A DNA stretch of 64,000 nt from Kingella sp. (in: b-proteobacteria) (GTDB taxonomy: Bacteria > Pseudomonadota > Gammaproteobacteria > Burkholderiales > Neisseriaceae). The translations under genes were made by a program, and so were the position numbers. The notes below the pieces were generated by a model that saw only the letters and a program-made list of their open reading frames with translations, was not told where the DNA came from and ran no database searches. The stretch's first letter is position 1; each line of letters starts with the position of its first letter. Shown in pieces: positions 34,202 to 42,830 of the stretch. The DNA lies in NCBI RefSeq assembly GCF_030527935.1, contig NZ_JAUMZV010000004.1, forward strand, positions 1 through 64,000, given 5' to 3'.

Positions 34202-34816
34202 CTATTCCACCGCATAGCGCAATATCGTTTTGAGTTTTTCGGGTGCGGTGCGGTTGGCGTTGCTCAGATAGATTTCGCGGTGGATATCGCTGCTGCGCCG
34301 CAAACCGTGTTCCCGGCAGAAGCGGTCCATTTCGGCAAACGAGCGCGGTTCGTCGTCAAACGTGCCGACGTGCAGAATGTTGACGCATTTGCCGTCCGAC
34401 ATACTCGCAAAGCGCACTTCTTCATAAAGCGGATTGGGCTTTTTGATGCGGGTTTTTTCCAGCGCGTCCTGCCACATTTCGGGGGTGACGAAATCGGGCT
34501 GGGCAATCATGACGGTGTATGCCAGACTGTCTTTGTCCAATGCGCCCTTCCCTGCCTGCGTTTTCTGCCGCCACACGCCTTCCAGCGGATAAACGGCAAA
34601 ATCATCAATTTCCCGCCCTGCGGCGGTTTTTTTGTATCCCATCTTTATGGCATACGCGAGACTGTACAGCGCACCCACGCGTTCGGAAAAATCGGCGGCA
34701 TTGGGGTTGCCCTTGCCGTCTATCATGATGAACCGCTGGGTGGGAACGTTGAGTAATACAGGTTGGGTTTTGATGCCGTATAGGTCTTTATGGGATTTTT
34801 TCCAGTCTTGTTTCAT
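34202..34816 (-). CDS. GyrI-like small-molecule-binding domain protein
   Basis: The 204-residue product resembles stand-alone GyrI-like/YdeE-type domains that bind small hydrophobic compounds: QRFIMIDGKGNPN near the N-terminus, then DFAVYPLEGVWRQK and a C-terminal HLRRSSD-type region with EIYLSNANRTAPEKLKT. AAAGGA before ATG 34816 fixes the start. It sits between a complete hisB and a duplicated hisB start, so it looks newly inserted in a his operon. Function in the cell is unknown. Confidence 0.78.
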   Translation of the reverse strand: MKQDWKKSHKDLYGIKTQPVLLNVPTQRFIMIDGKGNPNAADFSERVGALYSLAYAIKMGYKKTAAGREIDDFAVYPLEGVWRQKTQAGKGALDKDSLAYTVMIAQPDFVTPEMWQDALEKTRIKKPNPLYEEVRFASMSDGKCVNILHVGTFDDEPRSFAEMDRFCREHGLRRSSDIHREIYLSNANRTAPEKLKTILRYAVE

Positions 34817-34958
34817 CGGGGTTTCCTTTCCTGTTTTCATTTTCGGGTTTCAGGCTGCCTTACGGGCAGCCGTGGATATTGTTCCCGTTTCCGGGTTTTT
34901 TTCCAGCCCAATCCGAATAGGTTTGATTTAAGGCACAAAAGGCAGCCTGAAATCTCGC

Positions 34959-35061
34959 GGTGATTTGGGTTTCGCTGGTGTTGCGGGTGACGGTGGCGGT
35001 TCGCATGGTTGTGTCCTTGTGGTGGTGTGTGAAATGGGATTTTGAATAGGCAGCCTGAAAA
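34959..35061. repeat. 103-bp direct repeat, copy 2 (relic of the hisB start)
   Basis: The copy holds the hisB leader, its ATG (35006) and 16 codons reading MRTATVTRNTSETQIT, then breaks into a DUS. It is almost identical to 34073-34175, so the duplication is recent. Confidence 0.9.
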
Positions 35062-35255
35062 CGAGCGAAGCGTGTTTCAGCGAAGCTAAAACGTATTTGA
35101 GTGCGTTTCAGGCTGCCTTTGCGTTGTTAACACAAAGAGCGCATGGTTGCTATACAGCGCATGGTAAGCGTGGTATGCGGCGCAACGCATGAAATGGCAA
35201 CGCCGTATCATTGAAATGTTAATCAACTATATTTTCAGGCAGCCTAAAAAGTAGC

Positions 35256-36482
35256 TTAAACCGCCACCACCAAATCGCCAAAATAATGGCTGCACAAATA
35301 AATACTCATCAGCGAGAACAGCACCACCGCCAGCAGCACGCCTTTAATCATGCCTGCGTTGAGCTTGGTGATGGCTTCGGCGTTGGCGTAGAAGCCGCTT
35401 TGTTTGGCGCGAACGTGGTCGGCAATCACGTTGCCCAGCACGCGCAGCACTTGGTCGTTTTCTTCGGGCGTGCCGATGGTTAGGCGCAGGCAGTTTTGCA
35501 GCGAAGGATGCGTGCCGTGCAGGTTTTTCACCAAAATTTTGTTGTCTTTCAGCGTGTTAAACGCCAGCGTGGCATCGGGCAGGCGGGCGGTTACAAAATT
35601 GGCTTCGCTGGGGAACACGGTTACATCTTCCAACTCTGCCAGCGCGTTGCCCACGCGGGCGCGTTCGTTTTTTAGCGTTTCTATGTGCTGCGTGAACACA
35701 TCGGCATGGCGCAGGGCGAAAGCGGCGGCGGCAAGGCTAAGCTGGTTCATGTTGTAAGGCGGCATGATTTTTGCCAACTCGCCCATCACGGCGGGGCTGC
35801 CCGCGGCGTAGCCCACGCGCAAGCCTGCGAAGCCGATTTTGCTTAATGTGCGCATCACGACTAGGTTTTCAGGCTGCCCTGCTTGGTCAAGCAAGCTGTC
35901 GTGGCTAAACGCGCCGTAGGCTTCGTCTATCACGATGATGCCTGTGGCGGCTTGGATGATGGCTTCCACCGCTTCGCGGCTAAACGGCACGCCCGTGGGG
36001 TTGTTGGGGTAGGCGAGAAAAATCAGCGCGGGCTTGTGTTGCTGGATGGCTTTGAGTGTGGCTTCCAAGTTGAGCGTGAAATCGGGGTTGAGCGGTACGC
36101 CGATGTAGTTCATGCCAAAGAGTTCCGCATTGCGGCGATACATCACAAAACTGGGTTCAACCGCCAGCACGGTGGCGTTGGCTTGGGCAACCAGCAGCGT
36201 AATGAACTGGATGATTTCGTCCGAGCCGTTGCCCAGCACGATTTGCGCGGCTTCGGGGATGGCAAACGTGCTGCGCAGCAAGGCGGGCAAAGGGCTGGTG
36301 GTGATGTTGGGATAGCGGTTAATTGGCGCGGCGGCAAGCTCGTGGGCAAGCTCGGCGCGCAGTTCTGCCGAAAATTGATACGGCACTTCCATTGCGTCCA
36401 GTTTGATAAAGCCATCGGGCGCATCGGCAACGTGGTAAGCGGTTTGGGCGAGAATATCGGGGCGGATAACGGATGTGGACAT
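35256..36482 (-). CDS. hisC: Histidinol-phosphate aminotransferase with extra C-terminal membrane tail
   Basis: HisC is a PLP enzyme of histidine synthesis. The core is normal: LGNGSDEIIQF near 80, YPNNPTG near 165, DEAYGAF, and the PLP lysine in TLSKIGFAGLRVGY. The product has 408 residues where about 355-365 is usual. The extra 45-50 residues include a membrane helix (about 381-401, GVLLAVVLFSLMSIYLCSHY) and end GDLVVAV. Read-through into a former small membrane gene beginning MIKGVLL would explain this. It would tether the enzyme to the membrane if translated. Confidence 0.9.
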   Translation of the reverse strand: MSTSVIRPDILAQTAYHVADAPDGFIKLDAMEVPYQFSAELRAELAHELAAAPINRYPNITTSPLPALLRSTFAIPEAAQIVLGNGSDEIIQFITLLVAQANATVLAVEPSFVMYRRNAELFGMNYIGVPLNPDFTLNLEATLKAIQQHKPALIFLAYPNNPTGVPFSREAVEAIIQAATGIIVIDEAYGAFSHDSLLDQAGQPENLVVMRTLSKIGFAGLRVGYAAGSPAVMGELAKIMPPYNMNQLSLAAAAFALRHADVFTQHIETLKNERARVGNALAELEDVTVFPSEANFVTARLPDATLAFNTLKDNKILVKNLHGTHPSLQNCLRLTIGTPEENDQVLRVLGNVIADHVRAKQSGFYANAEAITKLNAGMIKGVLLAVVLFSLMSIYLCSHYFGDLVVAV

Positions 36483-36683
36483 GGTTTGGGCTTTCGTTAG
36501 AGATGGTTAAATGGTTGAGTGGCTTGGTTAAAGCGCGTTAAATGTATCACAAAACACCAACCACGCCCAAACAGAGTTTGCAGCAGCCTGAAACCACCCC
36601 GCGCACCCCTTTTCAGGCTGCCGAAGCCGCCTAAATTTGCTATCATGGTCCCCTTTCAACCTCGTTCATTTTCAGGCTGCCTT

Positions 36684-37607
36684 ATGTCCGTTTACACCAG
36701 CGTATCCAACGACGAAATGCGCCAACTGCTCACCCAATACCATCTCGGCGAATTTCAATCCCTGCAAGGCATCGCCCAAGGCGTAACCAACAGCAATTAT
36801 TTTCTGCATACCACGAGCGGCAGCTATGTGCTCACCGTGTTTGAAACCCTAAAAGCGCACGAAGTGCCCTTTTTTATGGCGCTCACCCAACACCTAAGCG
36901 CAAACGCCGTAGCCTGCCCCGCCCCCATCGCCCAACGCAATGGCGCACTCACCGCCACATTAGCAGGCAAACCCGCCTGCATCGTAGAAAAACTCAACGG
37001 CAGCGATGTCGCCTATCCCACTGCCGCCCAATGCCGCAGCACAGGCGCAATGCTCGCCCAAATGCACCTTGCAGGCGCAACCTTTCCCCAAACCATGCCC
37101 AATCCCCGCCACGCAACATGGTGGCGCAACAGCGAAGCCCAACTCGCCCCCCACCTAGAACCCCAAGACGCGCAGCTGCTGCAAGACGAAATCGCCCACC
37201 TAGCCCAACACCCCGACACCCACCTGCCCAGCGGCATCATCCACGCCGATTTATTCAAAGACAACGTATTGCTCCACGGCGACCAAGTCGCAGGTTTCAT
37301 CGATTTTTACTACGCCTGCCACGGCAGCTTTGTTTACGACATCGCCATCGCCATCAACGACTGGGCGCGCACTGCCGACAACCACATAGACCCCACCCTG
37401 CAACAAGCCTTCCTAAACGGCTACCAGAGCATCCGCCGCCTAACCCCCGCCGAACAAGACTACCTGCCCACCGCCTACCGCGCAGGCTGCATCCGCTTCT
37501 GGGTTTCCCGCCTGCTGGATTACCACTTCCCCGCCGAAGGCGAAATGACCTTTATCAAAGACCCCAACGTATTCCGCAATTTATTACTCGCCTACCGCAG
37601 CGCATAA
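36684..37607 (+). CDS. thrB: Homoserine kinase (ThrB type II, APH fold)
   Basis: This enzyme phosphorylates homoserine for threonine synthesis. The 307-residue product belongs to the aminoglycoside-phosphotransferase-like group, as in Neisseria and Pseudomonas, not to the GHMP group. It shows GVTNSNYFLHT for ATP binding, the catalytic loop IIHADLFKDNVL and the metal site GFIDFYYA. The ATG lies 3 bases after a DUS, and no other ribosome site is visible. Confidence 0.93.
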   Translation: MSVYTSVSNDEMRQLLTQYHLGEFQSLQGIAQGVTNSNYFLHTTSGSYVLTVFETLKAHEVPFFMALTQHLSANAVACPAPIAQRNGALTATLAGKPACIVEKLNGSDVAYPTAAQCRSTGAMLAQMHLAGATFPQTMPNPRHATWWRNSEAQLAPHLEPQDAQLLQDEIAHLAQHPDTHLPSGIIHADLFKDNVLLHGDQVAGFIDFYYACHGSFVYDIAIAINDWARTADNHIDPTLQQAFLNGYQSIRRLTPAEQDYLPTAYRAGCIRFWVSRLLDYHFPAEGEMTFIKDPNVFRNLLLAYRSA

Positions 37608-37612
37608 ATCGC

Positions 37613-37657
37613 AAAGGCAGCCTGAAAACGCATCCCCAAGCGTTTCAGGCTGCCTTT
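37613..37657 (+). terminator. Inverted DUS terminator after thrB
   Basis: AAAGGCAGCCTGAAAACG and CGTTTCAGGCTGCCTTT face each other 6 bp past the thrB stop. Confidence 0.7.
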
Positions 37658-37686
37658 AATGTTTACTACCCACAAGGACACCCCCC

Positions 37687-38859
37687 ATGTTCACCCCACC
37701 CCTATCCCAAATCACCACCATCGAAGACCTGCGCCAAGTTGCCTGCCGCAAGCTGCCTAAAATGTTCTACGAATACGCCGACACAGGCTCGTGGACACAA
37801 TCCACCTACCACGCCAACGCCGCCGATTTCGCCCCCATCCAATTTCGCCAGCGCGTGCTGGTGGATATGGAAAACCGCAGCTTGCAAACCCAAATGCTCG
37901 GGCAAACCGTCAAAATGCCGCTCGCCATCGCCCCCACAGGGCTAACAGGTATGTTCCACGCCGATGGCGAAATCCTTGCCGCCCGCGCCTGCGAAAAATT
38001 TGGCATCCCCTACACCCTATCCACCATGTCCATCTGCTCCATAGAAGACGTTGCCGAAAACACCACCGCCCCATTCTGGTTTCAGCTTTATGTGATGCGC
38101 GACCGCGAATTTATGGCCGATTTAATCCGCCGCGCCCAAGATGCCCAATGCAGCACGCTGGTGCTCACCGCCGATTTGCAAATCGTCGGGCAACGCCACC
38201 GCGACATCAAAAACGGGCTCACCGTCCCCCCGCGCCCCACGCTCTCCAACCTGCTCAACCTGGCCAGCAAAATAGAATGGGGGCTAAAAATGCTCAACAC
38301 CCAACGGCGCACCTTCCGCAACATCGCGGGACACGCCAAAGACGTAACCAACCTAGCCGAGCTGATGCCGTGGGTCGCCAAACAATTTGACCCCAAATTA
38401 AGCTGGGACGACATCGCCCACATCAAAGACCTATGGGGCGGCAAGCTCATCATCAAAGGCATCATAGACCCCGAAGACGCAGAAAAAGCCGTGCAACACG
38501 GTGCAGATGCCATCATCGTCTCCAACCACGGCGGCAGGCAGCTAGATGGCGCGCCATCCACCATCCGCGCCCTGCCCGCCATCGTGCAAGCCGTGGGCAG
38601 CCAAACCGAAGTCTGGCTAGACGGCGGCATCCGCACAGGGCAAGACATCCTAAAAGCATGGGCACTGGGCGCACGCGGCACATTCATCGGGCGACCCCAT
38701 CTCTACGCGCTCGCCGCCTACGGCGAAGCAGGCGTAACCCGCGCTCTAGAAATCCTGTACAACGAAATGGATTTAAGCATGGCATTCACAGGACACCGCG
38801 ACATCCAAAATGTAACCCGCGATATTTTGGTAGCAGGCAGCTACCCCAAGGCAGCCTGA
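37687..38859 (+). CDS. lldD: L-lactate dehydrogenase, FMN-dependent
   Basis: LldD oxidises L-lactate to pyruvate at the inner membrane and feeds electrons to quinone, important for Neisseriaceae living on host lactate. The 390 residues carry the alpha-hydroxyacid oxidase signature SNHGGRQLDGAP with the active histidine and arginine, FMN-binding LAIAPTGLTG, and GGIRTGQDILKA. The DUS provides the end (AAG GCA GCC TGA). CAAGGACACCCCCC lies before the ATG. Confidence 0.95.
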   Translation: MFTPPLSQITTIEDLRQVACRKLPKMFYEYADTGSWTQSTYHANAADFAPIQFRQRVLVDMENRSLQTQMLGQTVKMPLAIAPTGLTGMFHADGEILAARACEKFGIPYTLSTMSICSIEDVAENTTAPFWFQLYVMRDREFMADLIRRAQDAQCSTLVLTADLQIVGQRHRDIKNGLTVPPRPTLSNLLNLASKIEWGLKMLNTQRRTFRNIAGHAKDVTNLAELMPWVAKQFDPKLSWDDIAHIKDLWGGKLIIKGIIDPEDAEKAVQHGADAIIVSNHGGRQLDGAPSTIRALPAIVQAVGSQTEVWLDGGIRTGQDILKAWALGARGTFIGRPHLYALAAYGEAGVTRALEILYNEMDLSMAFTGHRDIQNVTRDILVAGSYPKAA

Positions 38860-39025
38860 AACCCAATACAATCTTTTCAGGCTGCCCCAAGAATCAATGC
38901 AGCCTGAAACAGAACATGGCGTATCGCCGCCATACCCACGCTTACCATCGCCGCAGCCCACCCCTTTCAGGCTGCCCCAACCACCGCAATCCCCTTCCCC
39001 CCAACCACCCCAGAAAGCCCCAACC

Positions 39026-39883
39026 ATGAATCTCCCACTCAAAAAACTCTATTCAGGCAAAGTCCGCGACCTATACGAAATAGACAGCCAAACCATGCTC
39101 ATCGTCGCCAGCGACCGCCTATCCGCTTTTGATGTCATACTCAACGAACCCATCCCCCGCAAAGGCGAAATCCTGACCCAAATCTCCAACTTCTGGTTCA
39201 ACAAACTCGCCCACATCATGCCCAACCACTTCACAGGGCAAACCGTGTACGACATCCTGCCCCAAGCCGAAGCCCAAGCCATCGCAGCACGCGCCGTCGT
39301 CGCCAAACGGCTCACCCCCGTCAAAATAGAAGCCGTGGTGCGCGGCTACATCAGCGGCAGCGGCTGGAAAGCCTACCAAGCCACAGGCGCAATCTGCGGC
39401 ATCCCACTCCCTGCCAACCTGCGCGAAGCCGAAAAACTGCCCGAAGTCATCTTCACCCCATCCACCAAAGCCGCAGTCGGCGAGCATGACGAAAACATCA
39501 GCTTCGCCCAATGCAGCGACATCATCGGCAGCGAACTTGCCCACCAAGTGCGCGCCAAAGCCATCCAACTCTACACCGAAGCCGCCGAATACGCCGCCAC
39601 ACGCGGCATCATCATTGCCGACACCAAATTTGAATTTGGGCTAGACGAAAACGGCACGCTCACCCTAATGGACGAAGTGCTCACCCCCGATTCCAGCCGC
39701 TTCTGGGCAGCGCAAAGCTACCAAATCGGCAGCAATCCTCCATCGTTTGACAAACAATTCATCCGCGACTGGCTAGAACACAGCGGCTGGAACAAACAGC
39801 CCCCCGTCCCCGCCATCCCCGCCGACGTACTCGCCAAAACCGTCGCCAAATACCAAGAAGCCCTGCGCCTATTGACCGCATAA
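39026..39883 (+). CDS. purC: SAICAR synthase
   Basis: PurC joins CAIR and aspartate in purine synthesis. The 285-residue product begins LKKLYSGKVRDLYEID, then IVASDRLSAFD, the signature VEAVVRGYISGSGWKAY region and LMDEVLTPDSSRFW. The ATG at 39026 is chosen because the upstream frame is DUS-derived. It is a single gene, not linked to other pur genes. Confidence 0.96.
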   Translation: MNLPLKKLYSGKVRDLYEIDSQTMLIVASDRLSAFDVILNEPIPRKGEILTQISNFWFNKLAHIMPNHFTGQTVYDILPQAEAQAIAARAVVAKRLTPVKIEAVVRGYISGSGWKAYQATGAICGIPLPANLREAEKLPEVIFTPSTKAAVGEHDENISFAQCSDIIGSELAHQVRAKAIQLYTEAAEYAATRGIIIADTKFEFGLDENGTLTLMDEVLTPDSSRFWAAQSYQIGSNPPSFDKQFIRDWLEHSGWNKQPPVPAIPADVLAKTVAKYQEALRLLTA

Positions 39884-39890
39884 ACACACA

Positions 39891-39923
39891 AAGGCAGCCT
39901 GAAAGCTAATTTTCAGGCTGCCT
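39891..39923 (+). terminator. Inverted DUS terminator after purC
   Basis: AAGGCAGCCTGAAA and TTTCAGGCTGCCT are separated by 6 bases, shortly past the purC stop. The following gap to 40113 holds a dispersed repeat (CGGCTTGCAAGCAAGCCG) and no gene. Confidence 0.65.
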
Positions 39924-40113
39924 AAACAAATTTGCCAGCGCACGGCTTGCAAGCAAGCCGTAGAGACGCGGGGACGCTTTTCAGACTGCCCACCGCTGTC
40001 CCCGCGTCCATCCCGCAGCCCGTAACGCCCAACCCCAACCACTCATATCCACCATCCACCGCCGACACCATTACGGCGCAACCAACAAAACCACTTTCAG
40101 GCAGCCTGAAACC

Positions 40114-40908
40114 ATGAAAAAACGACTTTCCCAACTGCTAGCACTCATCGCCACGCTCTACGCCGCCACATCCTGCACCCTGTACACCCAGCAAGAAAAC
40201 CTGTTATTCCATCCCACCCAACTGCCCGCCCACTACGCCTACGCTTTCAGGCTGCCGCACGAAGAAATCGCCCTGCCCGTAAACGGAGCAGTGCTCAACG
40301 GCTTGCATTTCCGCCAACCCCACGGCAAAGGCGCGATTTTGTTTTTCCACGGCAACGCAGGCGCATTGGACAGCTGGGGCGAAGTCGCGCAACGCTTCGC
40401 CGAGCTGGGCTACGACAGCTATGTGTTTGACTATCGCGGCTACGGCAAAAGCAGCGGGCAAATCCGCAGCCAAGCCGAGCTGCTCGCCGATGCCGAGCGC
40501 ATGGCGCAGTATGTGCGCCAAAGTTTCCCCGCCGACCAAATCATCATAATCGGCTACTCCATCGGCAGCGGCATGGCGGCGCACGTTGCCGCGCAGTTGC
40601 ACACGCCCAAGCTGGTGCTGATTTCGCCCTATCTGCGCCTGTGCGATTTAATCCGCGAAAAAATGCCGCTTGTGCCGCCGTTGCTTATCAAATACCCGCT
40701 GCCCACCGCCGATTATCTCGCAGCCACGCCCAACACGCAGGTGCTGATTTTCCACGGCACACACGACACGCTCATCCCCGCCACGCACGGGCAACGGCTG
40801 GCGCAAACCCTAGGCGCGCGGGCGCAGTATCACGAACTCCCCACTGGGCATAACGATATATTCAGCCAAGCAGGCTTGTGGCAAACGCTGAAACACGCCT
40901 TGCGGTAA
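40114..40908 (+). CDS. Alpha/beta hydrolase, probable lipoprotein
   Basis: The 264-residue product has an N-terminal hydrophobic signal ending ATSC, a possible though weak lipobox that would anchor it to the envelope. The fold shows ILFFHGNAGALDSWG for the oxyanion hole, the nucleophile elbow IGYSIGSG, and DTLIPATHG and GHNDIF with the acid and histidine of the triad, as in ABHD13/YfhR-like hydrolases. The substrate is unknown. The ATG lies 2 bases after a DUS, whose AGG may act as the ribosome site. Confidence 0.85.
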   Translation: MKKRLSQLLALIATLYAATSCTLYTQQENLLFHPTQLPAHYAYAFRLPHEEIALPVNGAVLNGLHFRQPHGKGAILFFHGNAGALDSWGEVAQRFAELGYDSYVFDYRGYGKSSGQIRSQAELLADAERMAQYVRQSFPADQIIIIGYSIGSGMAAHVAAQLHTPKLVLISPYLRLCDLIREKMPLVPPLLIKYPLPTADYLAATPNTQVLIFHGTHDTLIPATHGQRLAQTLGARAQYHELPTGHNDIFSQAGLWQTLKHALR

Positions 40909-40989
40909 AACGGTTAGGCAGCCTGAAACTTTTGCCACCCAACAGCAGCCTGAAAACAAGAAATGCCGTCATTCCCGCCTACGCGCACT

Positions 40990-41314
40990 ACTGTCCGGAA
41001 TAAAAATCCCCCATGCCCCACCGCCCAAAGCATTACCGAAGCCAGCGTCAACGACATCGGCCAACGCCACATCGTGCAGCCTGAAAAAGGCGCAACCTAT
41101 GTTTTTGACAAAGGCTACTGCGACTACAACGGGTGGGCAGAACTAGACCAAGCAGGTGCGTATTTCGTAACCCGTCTCAAAGCCAATGCCGCTGTTGAAG
41201 TGATAGAACAACAAAGGCGGGAGTGGATAGATCGGGTACAGGGACGGTTGATTTGATGTTGAGTGGATAGGTGGTTAGGTAGTTGATGTTTAATGGGGAT
41301 TTATTCCGGACAGT
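40990..41314. mobile_element. IS4-family remnant, internally deleted
   Basis: Ends ACTGTCCGGAATAAA and TTTATTCCGGACAGT are perfect inverted repeats of a 325-bp relic. It still encodes a piece of a DDE transposase on the plus strand to the TGA at 41254-41256 (YVFDKGYCDYNGW, GAYFVTRLKANA), a conserved IS4 block. Most of the transposase is gone. The inverted identity continues into flanking GCGCGTAGGCGGGAAT arms, so the relic sits in the middle of a dRS3-like palindrome. Confidence 0.82.
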
Positions 41315-41415
41315 AGTGCGCGTAGGCGGGAATGACGGCATTTCTTATTTTTCAGGCTGCCGCTGGGGGTTTTGCAAAGATTTCAGGCTGCCTTTATCTA
41401 TGCCCAATACAACAA

Positions 41416-41449
41416 CGCCGTAGGTCAGGATTTTGACCTACGGCGTTTT
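41416..41449 (-). terminator. Terminator hairpin downstream of rfbD
   Basis: CGCCGTAGGTCA and TGACCTACGGCG form a perfect 12-bp stem with a 6-base loop; TTTT follows on the plus strand and a T-rich stretch on the minus strand. It lies about 80 bp past the rfbD stop and may serve both strands. Confidence 0.72.
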
Positions 41450-41530
41450 GCGTGTAACAGGATGGTGTTCAATGTTTATCTGCTGGCGACAATGCGCTTG
41501 GTTGCTTGCATAAGGCAGCCTGAAATGGGC

Positions 41531-42412
41531 TTACACATAATCTTTCAGGCTGCCTAATGCGACTTGCCAGTCGCTGGGGGCGATGCCAAAGGCGGCTTGG
41601 ATTTTGCTGCAATCTAGGCGTGAGTTGGCGGGGCGTTGGGCGGGGGTGGGGTAGTCGGTGGTGGCGATGGCGTTGAGCGTGGGGATGCGCGGCAGTAGGT
41701 TTTGCTCGGCGGCGCGGCGGAAGATTTCGCTGGCGAAGCCGTGCCAGCTGGTGTAGGGGCTGCCTGAATAGTGGTACACGCCGTATTCGGTGGATTGCGC
41801 GGCGTTGATGTGTTGGGCGATTTTTATCAGTGCGGCGGCGATGTCGCCTGCGTAGGTGGGTGCGCCGAATTGGTCGGTGACGATGCCGAGTGTGTCGCGC
41901 TCGCGCCCGAGCCGTAGCATGGTTTTGACGAAGTTGTTGCCGTGTTCGCCGAATACCCATGCGGTGCGTAGGATGATGGTGCGCGGGCAGGCGGCGAGTG
42001 CGGCGGTTTCGCCGTCTAGTTTGGTTTGCCCGTATACGCTTTGGGGGGCGGTGGGGTCGGTTTCGCGGTAGGGGTTTTCGCCTTTGCCATCAAATACATA
42101 GTCGGTGGAGATGTGTAGGAACGCTGCGCCGATGGCTTGGGCGGCTTCGGCTAGGTGGCGTGTGCCGTTTACGTTGATGGCGCGGGCGAGTTCGGCTTCG
42201 CTTTCGGCTTTATCAACGGCGGTGTGGGCGGCGGCGTTGATGATGATGCTGGGGCGGTGGGTTTGGGCAGCCTGAAATACGGCGGCGCGGTCGGTGATGT
42301 CTAGTGTGTCGCGGTCGGCGGCGATGATGGTGGTGTTGGGCTGGGCTTGCAGTTGGCGCACGAGTTGGCTGCCGACTTGTCCGTTTGCGCCTGTGATAAG
42401 GTAGGTGGTCAT
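41531..42412 (-). CDS. rfbD: dTDP-4-dehydrorhamnose reductase
   Basis: RfbD reduces dTDP-4-keto-rhamnose to dTDP-L-rhamnose for surface polysaccharide. The 293-residue product starts with the nucleotide motif LITGANGQVGSQL, has AAAHTAVDKAE, the active-site pair around STDYVFDG and SVYGQTKLDGE with Tyr and Lys, and IILRTAWVFG. Other rfb genes (A, B, C) are not in the window. The C-terminal GSLKDYV is encoded by a DUS. Confidence 0.94.
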   Translation of the reverse strand: MTTYLITGANGQVGSQLVRQLQAQPNTTIIAADRDTLDITDRAAVFQAAQTHRPSIIINAAAHTAVDKAESEAELARAINVNGTRHLAEAAQAIGAAFLHISTDYVFDGKGENPYRETDPTAPQSVYGQTKLDGETAALAACPRTIILRTAWVFGEHGNNFVKTMLRLGRERDTLGIVTDQFGAPTYAGDIAAALIKIAQHINAAQSTEYGVYHYSGSPYTSWHGFASEIFRRAAEQNLLPRIPTLNAIATTDYPTPAQRPANSRLDCSKIQAAFGIAPSDWQVALGSLKDYV

Positions 42413-42490
42413 GGGGGCTCCTTGGGGTGGGGTTATAAAAAGGGGTTTTCAGGCTGCCTATTATAAGGGGATGGGGCGGCCTGAAATTTA

Positions 42491-42650
42491 GAACCTGTAT
42501 TCACTATTCTCATGGGCATCTTTTATGTCCTAAAAACGCGGCTACTGCGTTAAAAATGCGCGCAAGGTATCCAACCTTGCTGTGCTTTTTGCCTTGTATC
42601 CGCGCTTTTATGTCATAAAATCTGCCTATGGAAATAGTGAATACAGGTTC
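42491..42650. mobile_element. MITE family A, copy A4
   Basis: A full 160-bp copy with GAACCTGTATTCAC ends. Flanking triplets are TTA and TTT, so the target duplication is changed. It adjoins hairpin copy R4. Confidence 0.85.
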
Positions 42651-42658
42651 TTTAAAAA

Positions 42659-42749
42659 ATGGAGCGGCGATGGCTCGTTGGCAAATGGTTAATTGAATGG
42701 GCTGCTGTGTGGGGATTGCCATTGTGTTGGCGAGCCGCCGACGCTCCAT
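42659..42749. repeat. GGAGCG hairpin family, copy R4
   Basis: ATGGAGCGGCGATGGCTCGT and GCGAGCCGCCGACGCTCCAT flank about 50 bp. As with R1, it lies directly beside a family A MITE. Confidence 0.65.
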
Positions 42750-42830
42750 TGCTGTTTCAGGCTGCCTATGATAGCGGCGATTAAGGCAGCCTGAAAATTG
42801 GTTCACAAGCAGTAAACAAAGTTCACAGCG

